From CBDIBC01 sp965276635 (GTDB taxonomy: Bacteria; Actinomycetota; Acidimicrobiia; Acidimicrobiales; Palsa-688), in NCBI GenBank assembly GCA_965276635.1, contig CBDIBC010000004.1:310001-374000 (forward strand): DNA of 64,000 bases, read 5' to 3'. The notes under the pieces were generated by a model, which searched no databases, was not told where the DNA came from, and saw only the letters and a program-made list of their open reading frames with translations. Positions 16,243 through 25,038 of this stretch are shown in pieces (within the stretch, counting starts at the first letter, position 1; the number at the start of each line of letters is the position of its first letter). The position numbers and the translations under genes are program-made.

Positions 16243-17289
16243 TCAGGCGGTGAAGTCGAGCATGACCTTCACGTCGCCGGCCTGGCGCTGGTAGGCCTCG
16301 TGCCACCGGTCGAGCGGCACCTTCCTGGTCACCAGCCGCTCCAGCCAGGAGCGGTCGGCGGCCGCCAGGGCCTGGGCGCCCGCCTCGTAGTGGCGGCGGT
16401 TGGCGTTCACCGAGCCGAACACCACGTCGTTGCCGAGGACCATGCGCCGGTTCAGGAGCCCAGCGTCGATCGGCAGCTCCCGGCCGCCGGAGGACACCCC
16501 GGTGAGGCAGACGATGCCGTCGGTGGCGGTCGTCTCCATCACGTCGAAGATCAGCGGCCCGACCCCGGTGCACTCGATGACCACGTCGGCTTCCACGGCG
16601 GCGTCCTGGACCGAGCCGTGGTGGTAGGTGGCGCCCAGCGCCGCCACCAGGTCCGGCTTCAGGCCGTCGGTGACCTGGTCGAGCACGTGCACGTCGAGGT
16701 CCCGCTGCCGGCCGAGGAGGGCGGCGAGCAGGCCGATGGGCCCGGCTCCGGTGACCAGGACCTTGGCTGGCTTCCAGGTGGCCCGGGCGCCGATGCGCTC
16801 GATGTGGTCCCACGCCTTGGCCACCACCGTGGTCGGCTCGAGCAGCACCCCCAGGTGACCGAGGGAGGGGTCCACCTTCACCAGGAAGTCGGGGGTGATC
16901 CGGTACCGCTCACGCGCGTAGCCGTGGTGCTCCTTGATGCCCCACTCTGTGTACTTCCCGTTCCGGCACATGTCCCACTCGCCGACTGCGCAGTTCGGGC
17001 ACGGAACCGGGTCGGGTCGACGGACGATGGCCACGACCATGTCGCCGGACGCGAAGCCGGATCCAGCCGGCGCCTCCATGACCTCACCGATGGACTCGTG
17101 GCCGATGGCCAACCGGGTCTCACCAGCCGGAGCCCACCCGTAGTCACCCGCGACGATCTCCGCGTCAGTGCCGCAGATCCCCACTCCGTGGGTGCGCACC
17201 AGCACCGGGCCGTCGCTCTCGGGCGGCTCGGGCAGCTCGGTGAGGTCCACAGAGTCCTTCTGGAGCGGAACGACGGTGACGGCGCGCAT
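16243..17289 (-). CDS. glucose 1-dehydrogenase-like Zn-dependent MDR enzyme
   Basis: 348 residues, medium-chain dehydrogenase. Catalytic-zinc region GICGTDAEIVAGDYG and GHESIGEV; structural-zinc cysteines in CPNCAVGEWDMC; Rossmann motif VTGAGPIGLLAALL. The C-terminal block VFGSVNANRRHYEAGAQAL is characteristic of glucose dehydrogenases of the archaeal (Sulfolobus/Haloferax) type, which oxidise glucose or other aldoses to the lactone with NAD(P)+. Substrate breadth cannot be told. It is monocistronic, flanked by convergent and divergent genes. Confidence 0.85.
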   Translation of the reverse strand: MRAVTVVPLQKDSVDLTELPEPPESDGPVLVRTHGVGICGTDAEIVAGDYGWAPAGETRLAIGHESIGEVMEAPAGSGFASGDMVVAIVRRPDPVPCPNCAVGEWDMCRNGKYTEWGIKEHHGYARERYRITPDFLVKVDPSLGHLGVLLEPTTVVAKAWDHIERIGARATWKPAKVLVTGAGPIGLLAALLGRQRDLDVHVLDQVTDGLKPDLVAALGATYHHGSVQDAAVEADVVIECTGVGPLIFDVMETTATDGIVCLTGVSSGGRELPIDAGLLNRRMVLGNDVVFGSVNANRRHYEAGAQALAAADRSWLERLVTRKVPLDRWHEAYQRQAGDVKVMLDFTA

Positions 17290-17297
17290 GGCCGGTC

Positions 17298-17303
17298 ACC
17301 GTA
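17298..17303 (-). promoter_or_regulatory. -10 box TACGGT, leaderless-type, for the glucose dehydrogenase gene
   Basis: On the minus strand TACGGT lies eight bases before ATG 17289. Confidence 0.45.
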
Positions 17304-17337
17304 GTGGGCTGCGCCGTTCGACCCGGGTGCCGGCGCC

Positions 17338-17946
17338 ATGGGCGATGATGGAGCCGTGGCCGATCTCGCTGGCAGTGGCCCATCGCCGATCCGGGGACGG
17401 CTCCTCGTCGCCAACCCGGAGCTGCCCGACCCGAACTTCGACCGCACCGTCGTGCTGATGCTCGCTCACGGCGACGACGGTGCGCTCGGGGTGGTGCTCA
17501 ACCGGCCCAGCAACACCGGGATCGACACCAGCATCCCGGCGTGGGAGGCACTGGCCAGCACCCCTCCGGTCATCTTCGTCGGCGGCCCGGTGAGCGGCGA
17601 GACCGTCATCGCGGTGGCCCGCCGGTCCAGCACCGTGCCGGCCGGCGAGCCGGCCCTCGGCACCTGGATGTCGATCACCGAAGATGTCGGCACCCTCGAC
17701 CTGCAGCTCGATCCGGGAGCCGCCGCGCCCCACCTGGTCGCCCTGCGCATCTTCATCGGCTACGCCGGGTGGGGAGCGGGTCAGCTGGAGGCGGAGATCG
17801 CCGCCGGCGGCTGGTGGGTGGTCGACGCCGACCCCGCCGATGCGTTCAGCGACCATCCCGTTGGCTTGTGGAAGCAGGTCCTGCGCCGCCAGCCGGGGAC
17901 CCTGGCCCTGGTCTCCTCCTACCCGGCCGACCCCGACCTGAATTGA
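17338..17946 (+). CDS. UPF0301/AlgH (YqgE) family protein
   Basis: About 200 residues of the YqgE/AlgH family. Signature blocks: GRLLVANPELPDPNFDRTVV, GALGVVLNRPSN, VFVGGPVSGE-like IFVGGPVSGET, LRIFIGYAGWGAGQLEAEI and GWWVVDADPAD. The family is widespread and its biochemical role is unsettled; an alginate-regulator role from Pseudomonas should not be carried over. ATG 17338 or GTG 17356 could be the start; the conserved part begins after both. Divergent from the glucose dehydrogenase gene. Confidence 0.9.
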   Translation: MGDDGAVADLAGSGPSPIRGRLLVANPELPDPNFDRTVVLMLAHGDDGALGVVLNRPSNTGIDTSIPAWEALASTPPVIFVGGPVSGETVIAVARRSSTVPAGEPALGTWMSITEDVGTLDLQLDPGAAAPHLVALRIFIGYAGWGAGQLEAEIAAGGWWVVDADPADAFSDHPVGLWKQVLRRQPGTLALVSSYPADPDLN

Positions 17947-17985
17947 GCTCGTGGCTGGCGGGCGGCCGCCGGCTCCGGCCGGCGG

Positions 17986-18828
17986 CTAGGCGGTGCGGGT
18001 CAGTTCGACGCTGACGTCCAGCGCCAAGGTCGGGCCTCCGTGGAAGATGCCCTTCAGCGGGGCCACGTCGTCGTAGTCCCGGCCGCGCGCCACCAACACG
18101 TGGCGGTCACCGATCAGCTCACCGACGGTCGGGTCGATGGCCTGCCAGTCGCCGGCCCACACCTCGATCCAGGCGTGGCTCTCCCCGGCCAGGATGGTCC
18201 CGATGTCGGCATCGGGATCGGGATGCAGGTAGCCGGAGCAGTAGCGGGCAGGGAGCCCCATGGCCCGAACCACGGCGAGGGAGAGATGGGCGAAGTCCTG
18301 GCAGACGCCCTGGCCGCCCTCCCATGCCTCGATGGCCGACGTCCGCACCCCGGTCGAACCGCGGACGTAGGCCAGGCGGTCACGGACCCAGTCGACCGCG
18401 GCCTGCCCGGCGTCGCCCGTCGGATGCGATGCGCGCAGGGTACGGGATGCCTCCCCGAGGCGCAGGTCGACGGGGACCTGCGTGGTCGGAGCCAAGAACT
18501 CGGCGAACTCGTCGCGCACCGCCGCGCCGTCCAGGTCGTCCCACGTCACGTGCCGGTCCGGAGGCGGCGGCACCGAGGTCTCCACCACCGAACGACCGAC
18601 CACCTCCAGCTCGGCGTGGGGGACCTGCAGGTCGAAGGCGTGCACCACCGACCCCCAGTAGTCGAGGTAGCGGAACGGCCGGGTGAGGGGGCTCACCGTC
18701 ACCGACGAGTCCAGCACTAACTGCGTGGTGGTGGTCAGCGGCGTCACGCGCGCCTCGTTGTACGACGACGTGACCATGCCCGCGTACCGGTATCGGCTGC
18801 GATGCTCCACCCGGATGCGCCAGCTCAT
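17986..18828 (-). CDS. transglutaminase-like cysteine protease of the alpha-E/ATP-grasp cluster
   Basis: 280 residues. An N-terminal beta domain (WRIRVEHRSRYRYAGMVTSSYNEAR) is followed by a transglutaminase core whose triad is visible: Cys in GQGVCQDFAHL, His in GESHAWIEVW and Asp in AIDPTVG. This type (Rv2569c-like) is regularly encoded beside alpha-E and circularly permuted ATP-grasp proteins, and the set is thought to make and trim a peptide product. It starts ten bases after the alpha-E gene stops and is the last gene of the cluster. Substrate unknown. Confidence 0.9.
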   Translation of the reverse strand: MSWRIRVEHRSRYRYAGMVTSSYNEARVTPLTTTTQLVLDSSVTVSPLTRPFRYLDYWGSVVHAFDLQVPHAELEVVGRSVVETSVPPPPDRHVTWDDLDGAAVRDEFAEFLAPTTQVPVDLRLGEASRTLRASHPTGDAGQAAVDWVRDRLAYVRGSTGVRTSAIEAWEGGQGVCQDFAHLSLAVVRAMGLPARYCSGYLHPDPDADIGTILAGESHAWIEVWAGDWQAIDPTVGELIGDRHVLVARGRDYDDVAPLKGIFHGGPTLALDVSVELTRTA

Positions 18829-18838
18829 GGGCGGGTCC

Positions 18839-19828
18839 TCATGCCGGGGCCTCCTTGGTGGCGACGACGTCGAGCCCGGTGCCCTCGACGGTCCATGCCA
18901 CCGGGTTGGTCTGGCGGAAGTAGCGCCCCGCCAGCGAGGCGCTGGCTGCGCTACAGCCCGCCTGCACGCCGCGGAGCTGCTCGGGAAGGTCGGCGAGGAG
19001 GTCCTCGATGCGGCGGAACTCCAGGTTGGTACGGACCAACCCCAGGATGCGGCGGCCCTCGTCGGGCATGCCGGCCCGGTTCGAACGGGGGTCCAGCTCG
19101 GCCAGGCAGCTCTCGGCGGTGGACACGGCCCGGAAGATGGAGCGGGGGAACAGCCGGTCGAGGACCAGGAACTCGGCGGCCAGCTTCGGTTCCGGCTCCC
19201 GGCTGTAGGTGCGAAGGAACGCTTCGTGGGCCGAGCACGACCGGAGCATGACGGTCCAGTCGACGTCGTCGTCGGCGCCGGGTTGGAGGCCGGTGGAGAG
19301 CAGGCGGGCCAGCATGTCGACGCGCTCCAGGCTGCGGCCGAGGACGAGGAATCGCCAGGCGTCGTCCCGGCTCATAGACGAGTCGGTGAGGCCGACCATG
19401 ATCGCCGCTCGCTCGCGCACGAAGCGGAAGAAGGCGTAGGGTCCGACCTCCCGGCCCAGGCTGACCTGCCCGGGGATGGCGTTGTAGGTGGCGTTGAGGG
19501 CCTCCCACATCTCCGAGGAGATGGCCTCCCGCACGCCTCGGGCGTTGGCCCGGGCGGCGGCCAGCGACGACACGATCGAGGTGGGCTGGGCCTCGTCGAA
19601 GGCCAGGATCTCGGTGGCCGTCCTGGCGTCGAGCGCCCGCCGGCCCGTGACGGAGGCGGCCGGAGCCACGCCCATGGCCGTCAACAGGTTGGCGCACGCC
19701 GTCGCCTCGTCGACCAGCGGCCCCTCCAGGAGGTGGTGGATGTGCACGTCGAGGATGCGGGCGGTGTCCTCGGCCCGCTCGATGTAGCGGCCGATCCAGA
19801 ACACGCTCTCGGCGATGCGGCTCAACAC
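18839..19828 (-). CDS. alpha-E domain protein (DUF403)
   Basis: 329 residues, all-helical alpha-E family. Recognisable blocks: MLSRIAESVFWIGRYIERAE, ATARxLDVH-like DTARILDVHIHHLL, ARANARGVREAISSEMWEALN, FVRERAAIMVGL and FLVLGRSLERVDMLARLL. No enzymatic motif is known; it is the constant companion of the ATP-grasp and transglutaminase genes. Its ATG overlaps the 3' end of the ATP-grasp gene by seven bases, which favours coupled synthesis and a complex. Confidence 0.92.
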   Translation of the reverse strand: MLSRIAESVFWIGRYIERAEDTARILDVHIHHLLEGPLVDEATACANLLTAMGVAPAASVTGRRALDARTATEILAFDEAQPTSIVSSLAAARANARGVREAISSEMWEALNATYNAIPGQVSLGREVGPYAFFRFVRERAAIMVGLTDSSMSRDDAWRFLVLGRSLERVDMLARLLSTGLQPGADDDVDWTVMLRSCSAHEAFLRTYSREPEPKLAAEFLVLDRLFPRSIFRAVSTAESCLAELDPRSNRAGMPDEGRRILGLVRTNLEFRRIEDLLADLPEQLRGVQAGCSAASASLAGRYFRQTNPVAWTVEGTGLDVVATKEAPA

Positions 19829-21450
19829 GATCGCGGGCCCTGCTGCTGCTGCTGTTGCTGCTGCTGGTCCGTGTGGGCGAAGCCCGGACCGGCCTCGGGC
19901 TGGGCGGCGGCGGGCATCGGCGACGGAGCGCCGGGGCCGGCCGGACGGAGCCGATCGTGGGCACCGTGGCGGCGGGGTCCTTCGACGGTAGTGGTGCTGC
20001 GGCGCGGTCCGAGCGTCACCCAGGTGTCCTTCGACCCGCCGCCCTGGCTGGAGTTCACCACCAGCCCCCCTTCCGGCAGGGCCACCCGGGTCAGGCCACC
20101 GGGGACGACCCAGATGGACCGGCCGTCGTTCACCGCGAACGGGCGGAGATCGAGGTGTCGGGGAGCCAACCGGTCACCGACGTGGGTCGGCGCCGTCGAC
20201 AGGGCCACCAGCTCCTGGGCGATCCACGCCCGCGGGTTCGCTTCCACCTCGGCGCGGGCGGCCGCCAGCTGCTGGTCGCTGGCCTGCGGGCCGATCAGGA
20301 TCCCGTAGCCCCCGGAACCCGAGACGGGCTTGAGGACCAGACGGTCCAGGCGATCGAGCGCATGGCGCAGCTGCTCGGGGTCCTCCAGCCGGTAGGTCTC
20401 CACGTTCGGCAGGATCGGCTGTTCGGCCAGGTAGTAGCGGATCATGTCCGGGACGTAGGTGTAGGCCAGCTTGTCGTCGGCCACCCCGTTCCCGGCGGCG
20501 TTGGCGATGCTGATGTTGCCGGCCCGGGCCGCGTTCATGATCCCGGGGCAGCCGACGAGGGAGTCGGGGCGGAAGTGCAAGGGATCGAGGAAGTCGTCAT
20601 CCACCCGCCGGTACACGACATCCACTCTTTGCTCACCTTCGGTGGTGCGCATGTAGACGACATCGTTGCGGCAGATCAGGTCGCGGCCCTCGACCAGCTC
20701 CACACCCATCTGCCGAGCGAGGAAGGAGTGCTCGAAGTACGCCGAGTTGTAGACGCCCGGGGTCATGACGGCGACAGTGGGATGGTCTACGCCCTCGGGC
20801 GCGGCGGCCCGCAGCGCCTCCAACAGGCGGGCCGGATACGACGACACCGGCCGGACACCTTGGCTGGCGAACAGCTCCGGGAAGATGCGAGCCATCATCC
20901 GACGGTTCTCGACCACGTAGGAGATGCCCGAGGGGCAACGGATGTTGTCCTCCAGGACATAGAACCGCCCGTCGCTGCCGCGCACCACGTCGACGCCGGC
21001 CACGTGGATCCGCACGCCGTTGGCTGGTTCGATCCCGAACGTGGCCCGGTGGAAGTGAGCCGACGTGGTGACGAGGCGGTGGGGGACCACGCCGTCGGCC
21101 AGGATCTGGCCCGAGCCGTACACGTCGCCGAGGAAGGCTTCCAAGGCTCGCACCCGCTGGGCCACGCCGGCCTCCAGATCGGCCCACTCGTGCTCGGGCA
21201 TGATGCGCGGCACCAGATCGAGGGGCCACGGCCGTTCCTCGCCCGACAGCTGGAAGGTGATCCCGCGGTCCCGGAACCCGCGGTCGAGGGCGGTGCAGCG
21301 GGCGTCGAAGTCGGCGGCGGACAGCGCCGCCAGCGCGTCGTGGAGGCCCTGCGCCTCGGGTCGAGCCTCGCCGGTCCTGGCGAACATCTCGTCCCAGGCC
21401 ACGACGCCCATGGTGACGGCCGGCGCATAGCCGTCGAAGAGGTCTTCCAC
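19822..21450 (-). CDS. circularly permuted ATP-grasp protein with polyglutamine tail
   Basis: 542 residues; GTG start at 21450. Circularly permuted ATP-grasp type 2 (DUF404/DUF407): GVRIHVAGVDVVRGSDGRFY, VLEDNIRCPSGISYV, VNxxxR-type VVENRRMMARIFP, ANAAGNGVADDK, RLVLKPVSGSGGYG and SSQGGGSKDTWV. Such proteins are predicted amide/peptide ligases. After the domain ends (about residue 485) there is a low-complexity tail rich in Pro, Ala and Gly, ending in nine consecutive Gln encoded by CAG/CAA triplets. First gene of the ATP-grasp/alpha-E/transglutaminase operon. Confidence 0.92.
   Translation of the reverse strand: MEDLFDGYAPAVTMGVVAWDEMFARTGEARPEAQGLHDALAALSAADFDARCTALDRGFRDRGITFQLSGEERPWPLDLVPRIMPEHEWADLEAGVAQRVRALEAFLGDVYGSGQILADGVVPHRLVTTSAHFHRATFGIEPANGVRIHVAGVDVVRGSDGRFYVLEDNIRCPSGISYVVENRRMMARIFPELFASQGVRPVSSYPARLLEALRAAAPEGVDHPTVAVMTPGVYNSAYFEHSFLARQMGVELVEGRDLICRNDVVYMRTTEGEQRVDVVYRRVDDDFLDPLHFRPDSLVGCPGIMNAARAGNISIANAAGNGVADDKLAYTYVPDMIRYYLAEQPILPNVETYRLEDPEQLRHALDRLDRLVLKPVSGSGGYGILIGPQASDQQLAAARAEVEANPRAWIAQELVALSTAPTHVGDRLAPRHLDLRPFAVNDGRSIWVVPGGLTRVALPEGGLVVNSSQGGGSKDTWVTLGPRRSTTTVEGPRRHGAHDRLRPAGPGAPSPMPAAAQPEAGPGFAHTDQQQQQQQQQGPRSC
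19838..19863 (-). repeat. CAG/CAA trinucleotide run encoding polyglutamine
   Basis: Nine consecutive glutamine codons (CAG with CAA interruptions, seen as CTG/TTG on the plus strand) close to the end of the ATP-grasp gene, just before the overlap with the alpha-E gene. Confidence 0.95.
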
Positions 21451-21541
21451 GGCGCTTCGGTCTACCAGAGCTGTGTTTCGAGGAAGTTGCTGAACGCTTC
21501 CTGTCGCCGGGGGCGGGCGCCCGAGTGACAGTGGCTGTGGC

Positions 21542-23413
21542 TCAGGTGGCGGCGGCCTGGGCGCGCGACTGTTGGGAGCGGTGCCGGCCCCGCTGCGACG
21601 CGTCGAGGACGACCTTGCGCAGGCGCACGTCGGACGGGGTGACCTCCACGCACTCGTCCTCGCGAATGAACTCCAGCGCCTGCTCCAGCGACAGCTGGCG
21701 GTGGGGAATGAGGGGGATGGTGTGGTCGGACGACGACGTCCGCATGTTCGTGAGCTTCTTCTCCTTGGTGGGGTTCACGTCCATGTCGTCGGAACGGGCG
21801 TTCTCGCCGACGATCATCCCCTCGTAGACCTCGATCGTCGGACCCACGAACATGGCGCCGCGGTCTTGCAGGTTGGTGAGGGCATAGGCCGTGGTGGGAC
21901 CGCGGCGGTCGGCCACCATCGATCCGTTCGGACGGGTGCGGAGCTCACCCTGCCACGGCTCGTAGCCCTCGAAGACATGGTGCAGCTGGCCGGTGCCCCG
22001 GGTCTCGGTGAGGAACTCGGTCCGGAAGCCGATGAGGCCGCGAGAGGGCACCAGCCATTCCATGCGGCACCAGCCGCTGCCGCCATGGTTCACCATCGTC
22101 TCCATCTGACCCTTGCGCAACGACAGCATCTGGGTGACCACGCCGACGAAGTCGTCGGGGACGTCCACCGACACCCGCTCGATCGGCTCGTGGAGGCGGC
22201 CGTCGATCTCCCGGGTCAGGACCTGGGGCTTGCCGACAGTGAGCTCGAAGCCCTCACGGCGCATGATCTCCACCAGGATGGCCAGGGCCAGCTCGCCGCG
22301 GCCCTGCACCTCCCAGGTGTCGGGCCGCTCGGTCGGCAGGACGCGAATGGAGACGTTGCCGACGAGCTCGGCGTCCAGGCGGGCCTTGATGAGGCGGGCG
22401 GTCAGCTTGGTGCCCGGCAGCTGGCCGTTCATGGGCCGGCCGGCGACCGGCGAGGTGTTCACCCCGAGCGTCATGCCGATGCTCGGCTCGTCGATGGTAA
22501 TGACCGGCAGCGGCCGAGGATCGTCTGCCTCGGCCAGGGTGTCGCCGATCATGATCTCGGGGATGCCGGCGACGGCGATGATCTCGCCGGGCCCGGCACC
22601 CTCCGCAGGGGCGTCGACGCGCTCGAGGGCCTCGGTCACGTACAGCTCCGAGAGGCGCACGCGTTCCATGGAACCGTCGTGGCGGCACCAGGCGACCGCG
22701 TCGCCCTTTCGCACCCGCCCGTTGCGGATGCGGCAGACGGCCAATCGCCCGACGTAGGGGGAGGCATCGAGGTTCGTCACCAGGGCCTGGAACGGGGCGT
22801 CCTCGGTATAGGTAGGTGCCGGGATGCGATCGGCGAGCAGGGCAAACAGGACGTCGAGCCCAGCTGCGTCGCTGACATCTTCGGCCGAGAGCGCGGCCTG
22901 GCCGGCCCGCGCGTTGCAGTAGATGATGGGAAACTCGATCTGGGCCTCGTCGGCTCCCAGATCCAAGAAGAGCTCGTAGACGGCGTCGACCACCTCGACC
23001 GGCCGGGCGTCGGGCCGGTCGATCTTGTTGATGACCAGGATCACCGGCAGCCGGGCCTCGAGGGTCTTGCGCAGCACGAAGCGGGTCTGGGGGAGCGGGC
23101 CCTCGCTGGCGTCCACGAGCAGCAGCACGCCATCGACCATGGTGAGGCCGCGCTCGACCTCCCCGCCGAAGTCGGCGTGGCCAGGCGTGTCGATGATGTT
23201 GATCGTCAGGTCACCGTGGCGCACCGCGGTGTTCTTGGCCAGGATGGTGATGCCCTTCTCCCGTTCCAGGTCCATGGAGTCCATGACCCGGTCCGTCACC
23301 TCTTGGTTGGCGCGAAACGCCCCTGACTGGCGAAGCATGGCATCGACCAAAGTGGTCTTGCCGTGGTCGACGTGGGCGACGATGGCGACATTGCGAAGAT
23401 CAGCGCGTTGCAT
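21542..23413 (-). CDS. typA: ribosome-associated GTPase TypA/BipA
   Basis: 623 residues, translational GTPase of the EF-G/LepA group that acts on ribosome assembly and stress adaptation. G motifs: AHVDHGKTTL, DTPGHADFGGE and VINKIDRPDA. C-terminal blocks GRGELALAILVEIMRREGFEL, PSRGLIGFRTEFLTETRGTG and the TypA-specific GENARSDDMDVNPTKEKKLTN. MQRADLRNVAIVAHVD at ATG 23413 matches the usual start. The frame stays open to TTG 23464, which has TACCCT six bases upstream, so an N-terminal extension of 17 residues is possible. Confidence 0.96.
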   Translation of the reverse strand: MQRADLRNVAIVAHVDHGKTTLVDAMLRQSGAFRANQEVTDRVMDSMDLEREKGITILAKNTAVRHGDLTINIIDTPGHADFGGEVERGLTMVDGVLLLVDASEGPLPQTRFVLRKTLEARLPVILVINKIDRPDARPVEVVDAVYELFLDLGADEAQIEFPIIYCNARAGQAALSAEDVSDAAGLDVLFALLADRIPAPTYTEDAPFQALVTNLDASPYVGRLAVCRIRNGRVRKGDAVAWCRHDGSMERVRLSELYVTEALERVDAPAEGAGPGEIIAVAGIPEIMIGDTLAEADDPRPLPVITIDEPSIGMTLGVNTSPVAGRPMNGQLPGTKLTARLIKARLDAELVGNVSIRVLPTERPDTWEVQGRGELALAILVEIMRREGFELTVGKPQVLTREIDGRLHEPIERVSVDVPDDFVGVVTQMLSLRKGQMETMVNHGGSGWCRMEWLVPSRGLIGFRTEFLTETRGTGQLHHVFEGYEPWQGELRTRPNGSMVADRRGPTTAYALTNLQDRGAMFVGPTIEVYEGMIVGENARSDDMDVNPTKEKKLTNMRTSSSDHTIPLIPHRQLSLEQALEFIREDECVEVTPSDVRLRKVVLDASQRGRHRSQQSRAQAAAT

Positions 23414-23470
23414 GGTTCCGGTTCTGGGCTGGGGGGAGGACGAGCCGTCCCGCTCGACGGCCAACGAGCC

Positions 23471-23476
23471 AGGGTA
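23471..23476 (-). promoter_or_regulatory. -10 box TACCCT upstream of typA
   Basis: Minus-strand TACCCT lies six bases before TTG 23464 and 57 bases before ATG 23413. It would give either a leaderless TTG start or a leader of roughly 50 bases. Confidence 0.4.
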
Positions 23477-23583
23477 GCGGCACTTCGGGCGCTCGGGCGC
23501 CCGCGCCGCTCACGATCAGTCGCGCCAGGAATGTGGAGAGGAGCTCTGCTCTACGGTGGCCGGCGCCGGAGAGGTGCTCGTGA

Positions 23584-24177
23584 TCAGGTGGCGGCCGGCG
23601 CGGGACGGGGGGCGGCCGACCCGGCAGGGGTGAGCAGCGCACGCAGCGAGGACTCGAACTCCTCGAGCGGGGCGCTGCGGTAGTCGGCGTCGAACGCCGT
23701 CTGGTCGTACTTGGCGCAGAACTCCTCGGTGTAGGAGAAGTAGGGCGAGTCGCGGTAGGCGTCGCGCGCATTGCGGTCGCCGCCGATGTGGTGCCAGAAG
23801 TAGTAGCCCTGGAAGATCCCGTGGTGGGCCACCATCCAGTGGTTGGCCTCCGACACGAACGGTTGGACGATCGCCGCCCCGACGGCGGGATGGTTGAACG
23901 GCGCGAGCGTGTCGCCGATGTCGTGGAGCAGCGCACACACCACATACTCCTCGTCACGGCCATCGCGCTGAGCCCGCGTCGCCGTTTGCAACGAGTGCTC
24001 CAGACGGTCCACCGGAAAGCCGCCGTGGTCGTTGCGCAGGTATCCGAGCTGCTCGATGACATGGTCGGCCACCAGGCTCTGGGTGACGTTCAGCTGCGGC
24101 GAGATGATGGCCCAGTCCTCGCGAGTCGATTCCTCGAAGCTGCGGAAGTGGGTGCGGGCCGTCGGCGTCATCGTCAT
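23584..24177 (-). CDS. HD-domain protein, MIOX/PhnZ-like class
   Basis: 197 residues. Metal-binding HD pattern: RLEHSLQTATRA, ALLHDIGD, FNHPAVGA and MVAHHG, with a later aspartate in AKYDQTAFDADY. The spacing and the LEHSLQTA block recall HD-type mixed-valent di-iron oxygenases (PhnZ, myo-inositol oxygenase) more than nucleotide phosphohydrolases, but no phosphonate or inositol genes are nearby. Substrate cannot be named. A tail rich in Ala/Pro ends the protein. AGGGGG about nine bases before ATG 24177 is the likely ribosome-binding site. Confidence 0.75.
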   Translation of the reverse strand: MTMTPTARTHFRSFEESTREDWAIISPQLNVTQSLVADHVIEQLGYLRNDHGGFPVDRLEHSLQTATRAQRDGRDEEYVVCALLHDIGDTLAPFNHPAVGAAIVQPFVSEANHWMVAHHGIFQGYYFWHHIGGDRNARDAYRDSPYFSYTEEFCAKYDQTAFDADYRSAPLEEFESSLRALLTPAGSAAPRPAPAAT

Positions 24178-24702
24178 GGATGCATCCCCCTGGAGATGTG
24201 GACGGGCGATTGCACCATCCTACCCACCGGTCCCTCCGATCGTCCGAGGATGCCGACCGTCCGAGGATGCCGACCGTCCGAGGATGCCGACCGTCCGAGG
24301 ATGCCGACCGTCCGAGGATGCCGACCGTCCGAGGAAGCGCCCCCGTCACCATTGTCATACGGCCATCCAACCGCCTCTATCGTCTCCGGTCGTTCGGTAC
24401 GTCGTTCGGTCCCAACGGTCAGTCGGCCGTCGTTCGACGCCGAGTCCCCAGATCGGGCGCAAACGACGGGCCGTTCGCTGATCTCGTCAAGAGTCGGCAA
24501 CCCTCAGGCCCGCAGCCGGCCTGCCGATAGGGCATTGCCATCAGCTCCGGGTCCGTCGGGTTGCAATGGGGCGCCCGCGGGCCTGGGCGGCTAATTGGTA
24601 CCATTGAGGGCGAGGGACGGCTTTGGATTCATAAAGCCCGTACCCTGTCTGTTTGACGGGTTCGCTCGTCACTTCCCCCCAGAGAGCGTCGAGGAGTTCC
24701 CA
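24178..24702. other. 525-bp divergent intergenic region with tandem repeats
   Basis: Separates the HD gene (minus) from the YegP-like gene (plus). It holds the 17-bp tandem repeat at 24241-24335 and, near the right end, TACCCT at 24641-24646 as a possible -10 for the downstream gene. On the minus strand TAGGAT at 24219-24224 could be the -10 of the HD gene. Frames here are filled only by repeat-encoded peptides; no gene is supported. Confidence 0.6.
24241..24335 (+). repeat. 17-bp tandem repeat, five perfect copies plus a partial
   Basis: Unit CGTCCGAGGATGCCGAC at 24241, 24258, 24275, 24292 and 24309, then a partial copy from 24326. No spacers, so not a CRISPR. It lies between the divergent promoters of the HD and YegP-like genes. 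Confidence 0.97.
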
Positions 24703-25038
24703 GTGCCAGCAAAGATCGTTGTGAAGGCCTACCGAGGTGGGAGCCGCGTCTCGCTCCTTGGATCCAGTGGCAAGGAGCTGCTCACCTCGTCGGTGTTCAC
24801 CGAGCCACGAGCGAAGGGCGCGACACTCCGAGCGCTGCGTGGATTGCTTGGCGACATCGCCGTCGAGGACCAGACGTTGTCGTCGGCCAAGGCCGGTGCG
24901 GCCAAGACGTTGCCTCGCTCGGCGAGCGCTGGTCAGGCGACAGTTGTGGCCGCGTCGGCCAGGGTGCGGCCGAAGCCGAGCACCAAGCCCGCCACCGTCC
25001 GTCGAACCCGGGTGAGCAAGGCCACGGCCAGCCGATAG
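24703..25038 (+). CDS. small YegP/DUF1508-like protein with basic tail
   Basis: 111 residues from GTG 24703, chosen because GAGGAG lies six bases upstream and conserved-looking sequence begins there; the frame is open further 5'. The N-terminal 50 residues (KIVVKAYRGGSRVSLLGSSG, then KELLTSSVFTEPRAKGATLR) fit the small beta-beta-alpha fold of YegP-type repeats, present once. The C-terminal 60 residues are rich in Ala, Lys, Arg, Thr and Pro, like the nucleic-acid-binding tails of actinobacterial chromatin proteins. A DNA- or RNA-binding role is inference; family membership is a motif-level judgement. Confidence 0.6.
   Translation: MPAKIVVKAYRGGSRVSLLGSSGKELLTSSVFTEPRAKGATLRALRGLLGDIAVEDQTLSSAKAGAAKTLPRSASAGQATVVAASARVRPKPSTKPATVRRTRVSKATASR

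Noticed and set aside
24241..24335. Possible CRISPR array
   Set aside because: Copies abut with no spacers, and no cas genes are present; it is a plain tandem repeat. The same holds for the other repeat loci.
24174..24500. Minus-strand and plus-strand frames across the 17-bp repeats (about 110-150 residues)
   Set aside because: They are open only because the repeat lacks stops; the products are repeat peptides with no family resemblance or ribosome-binding site.
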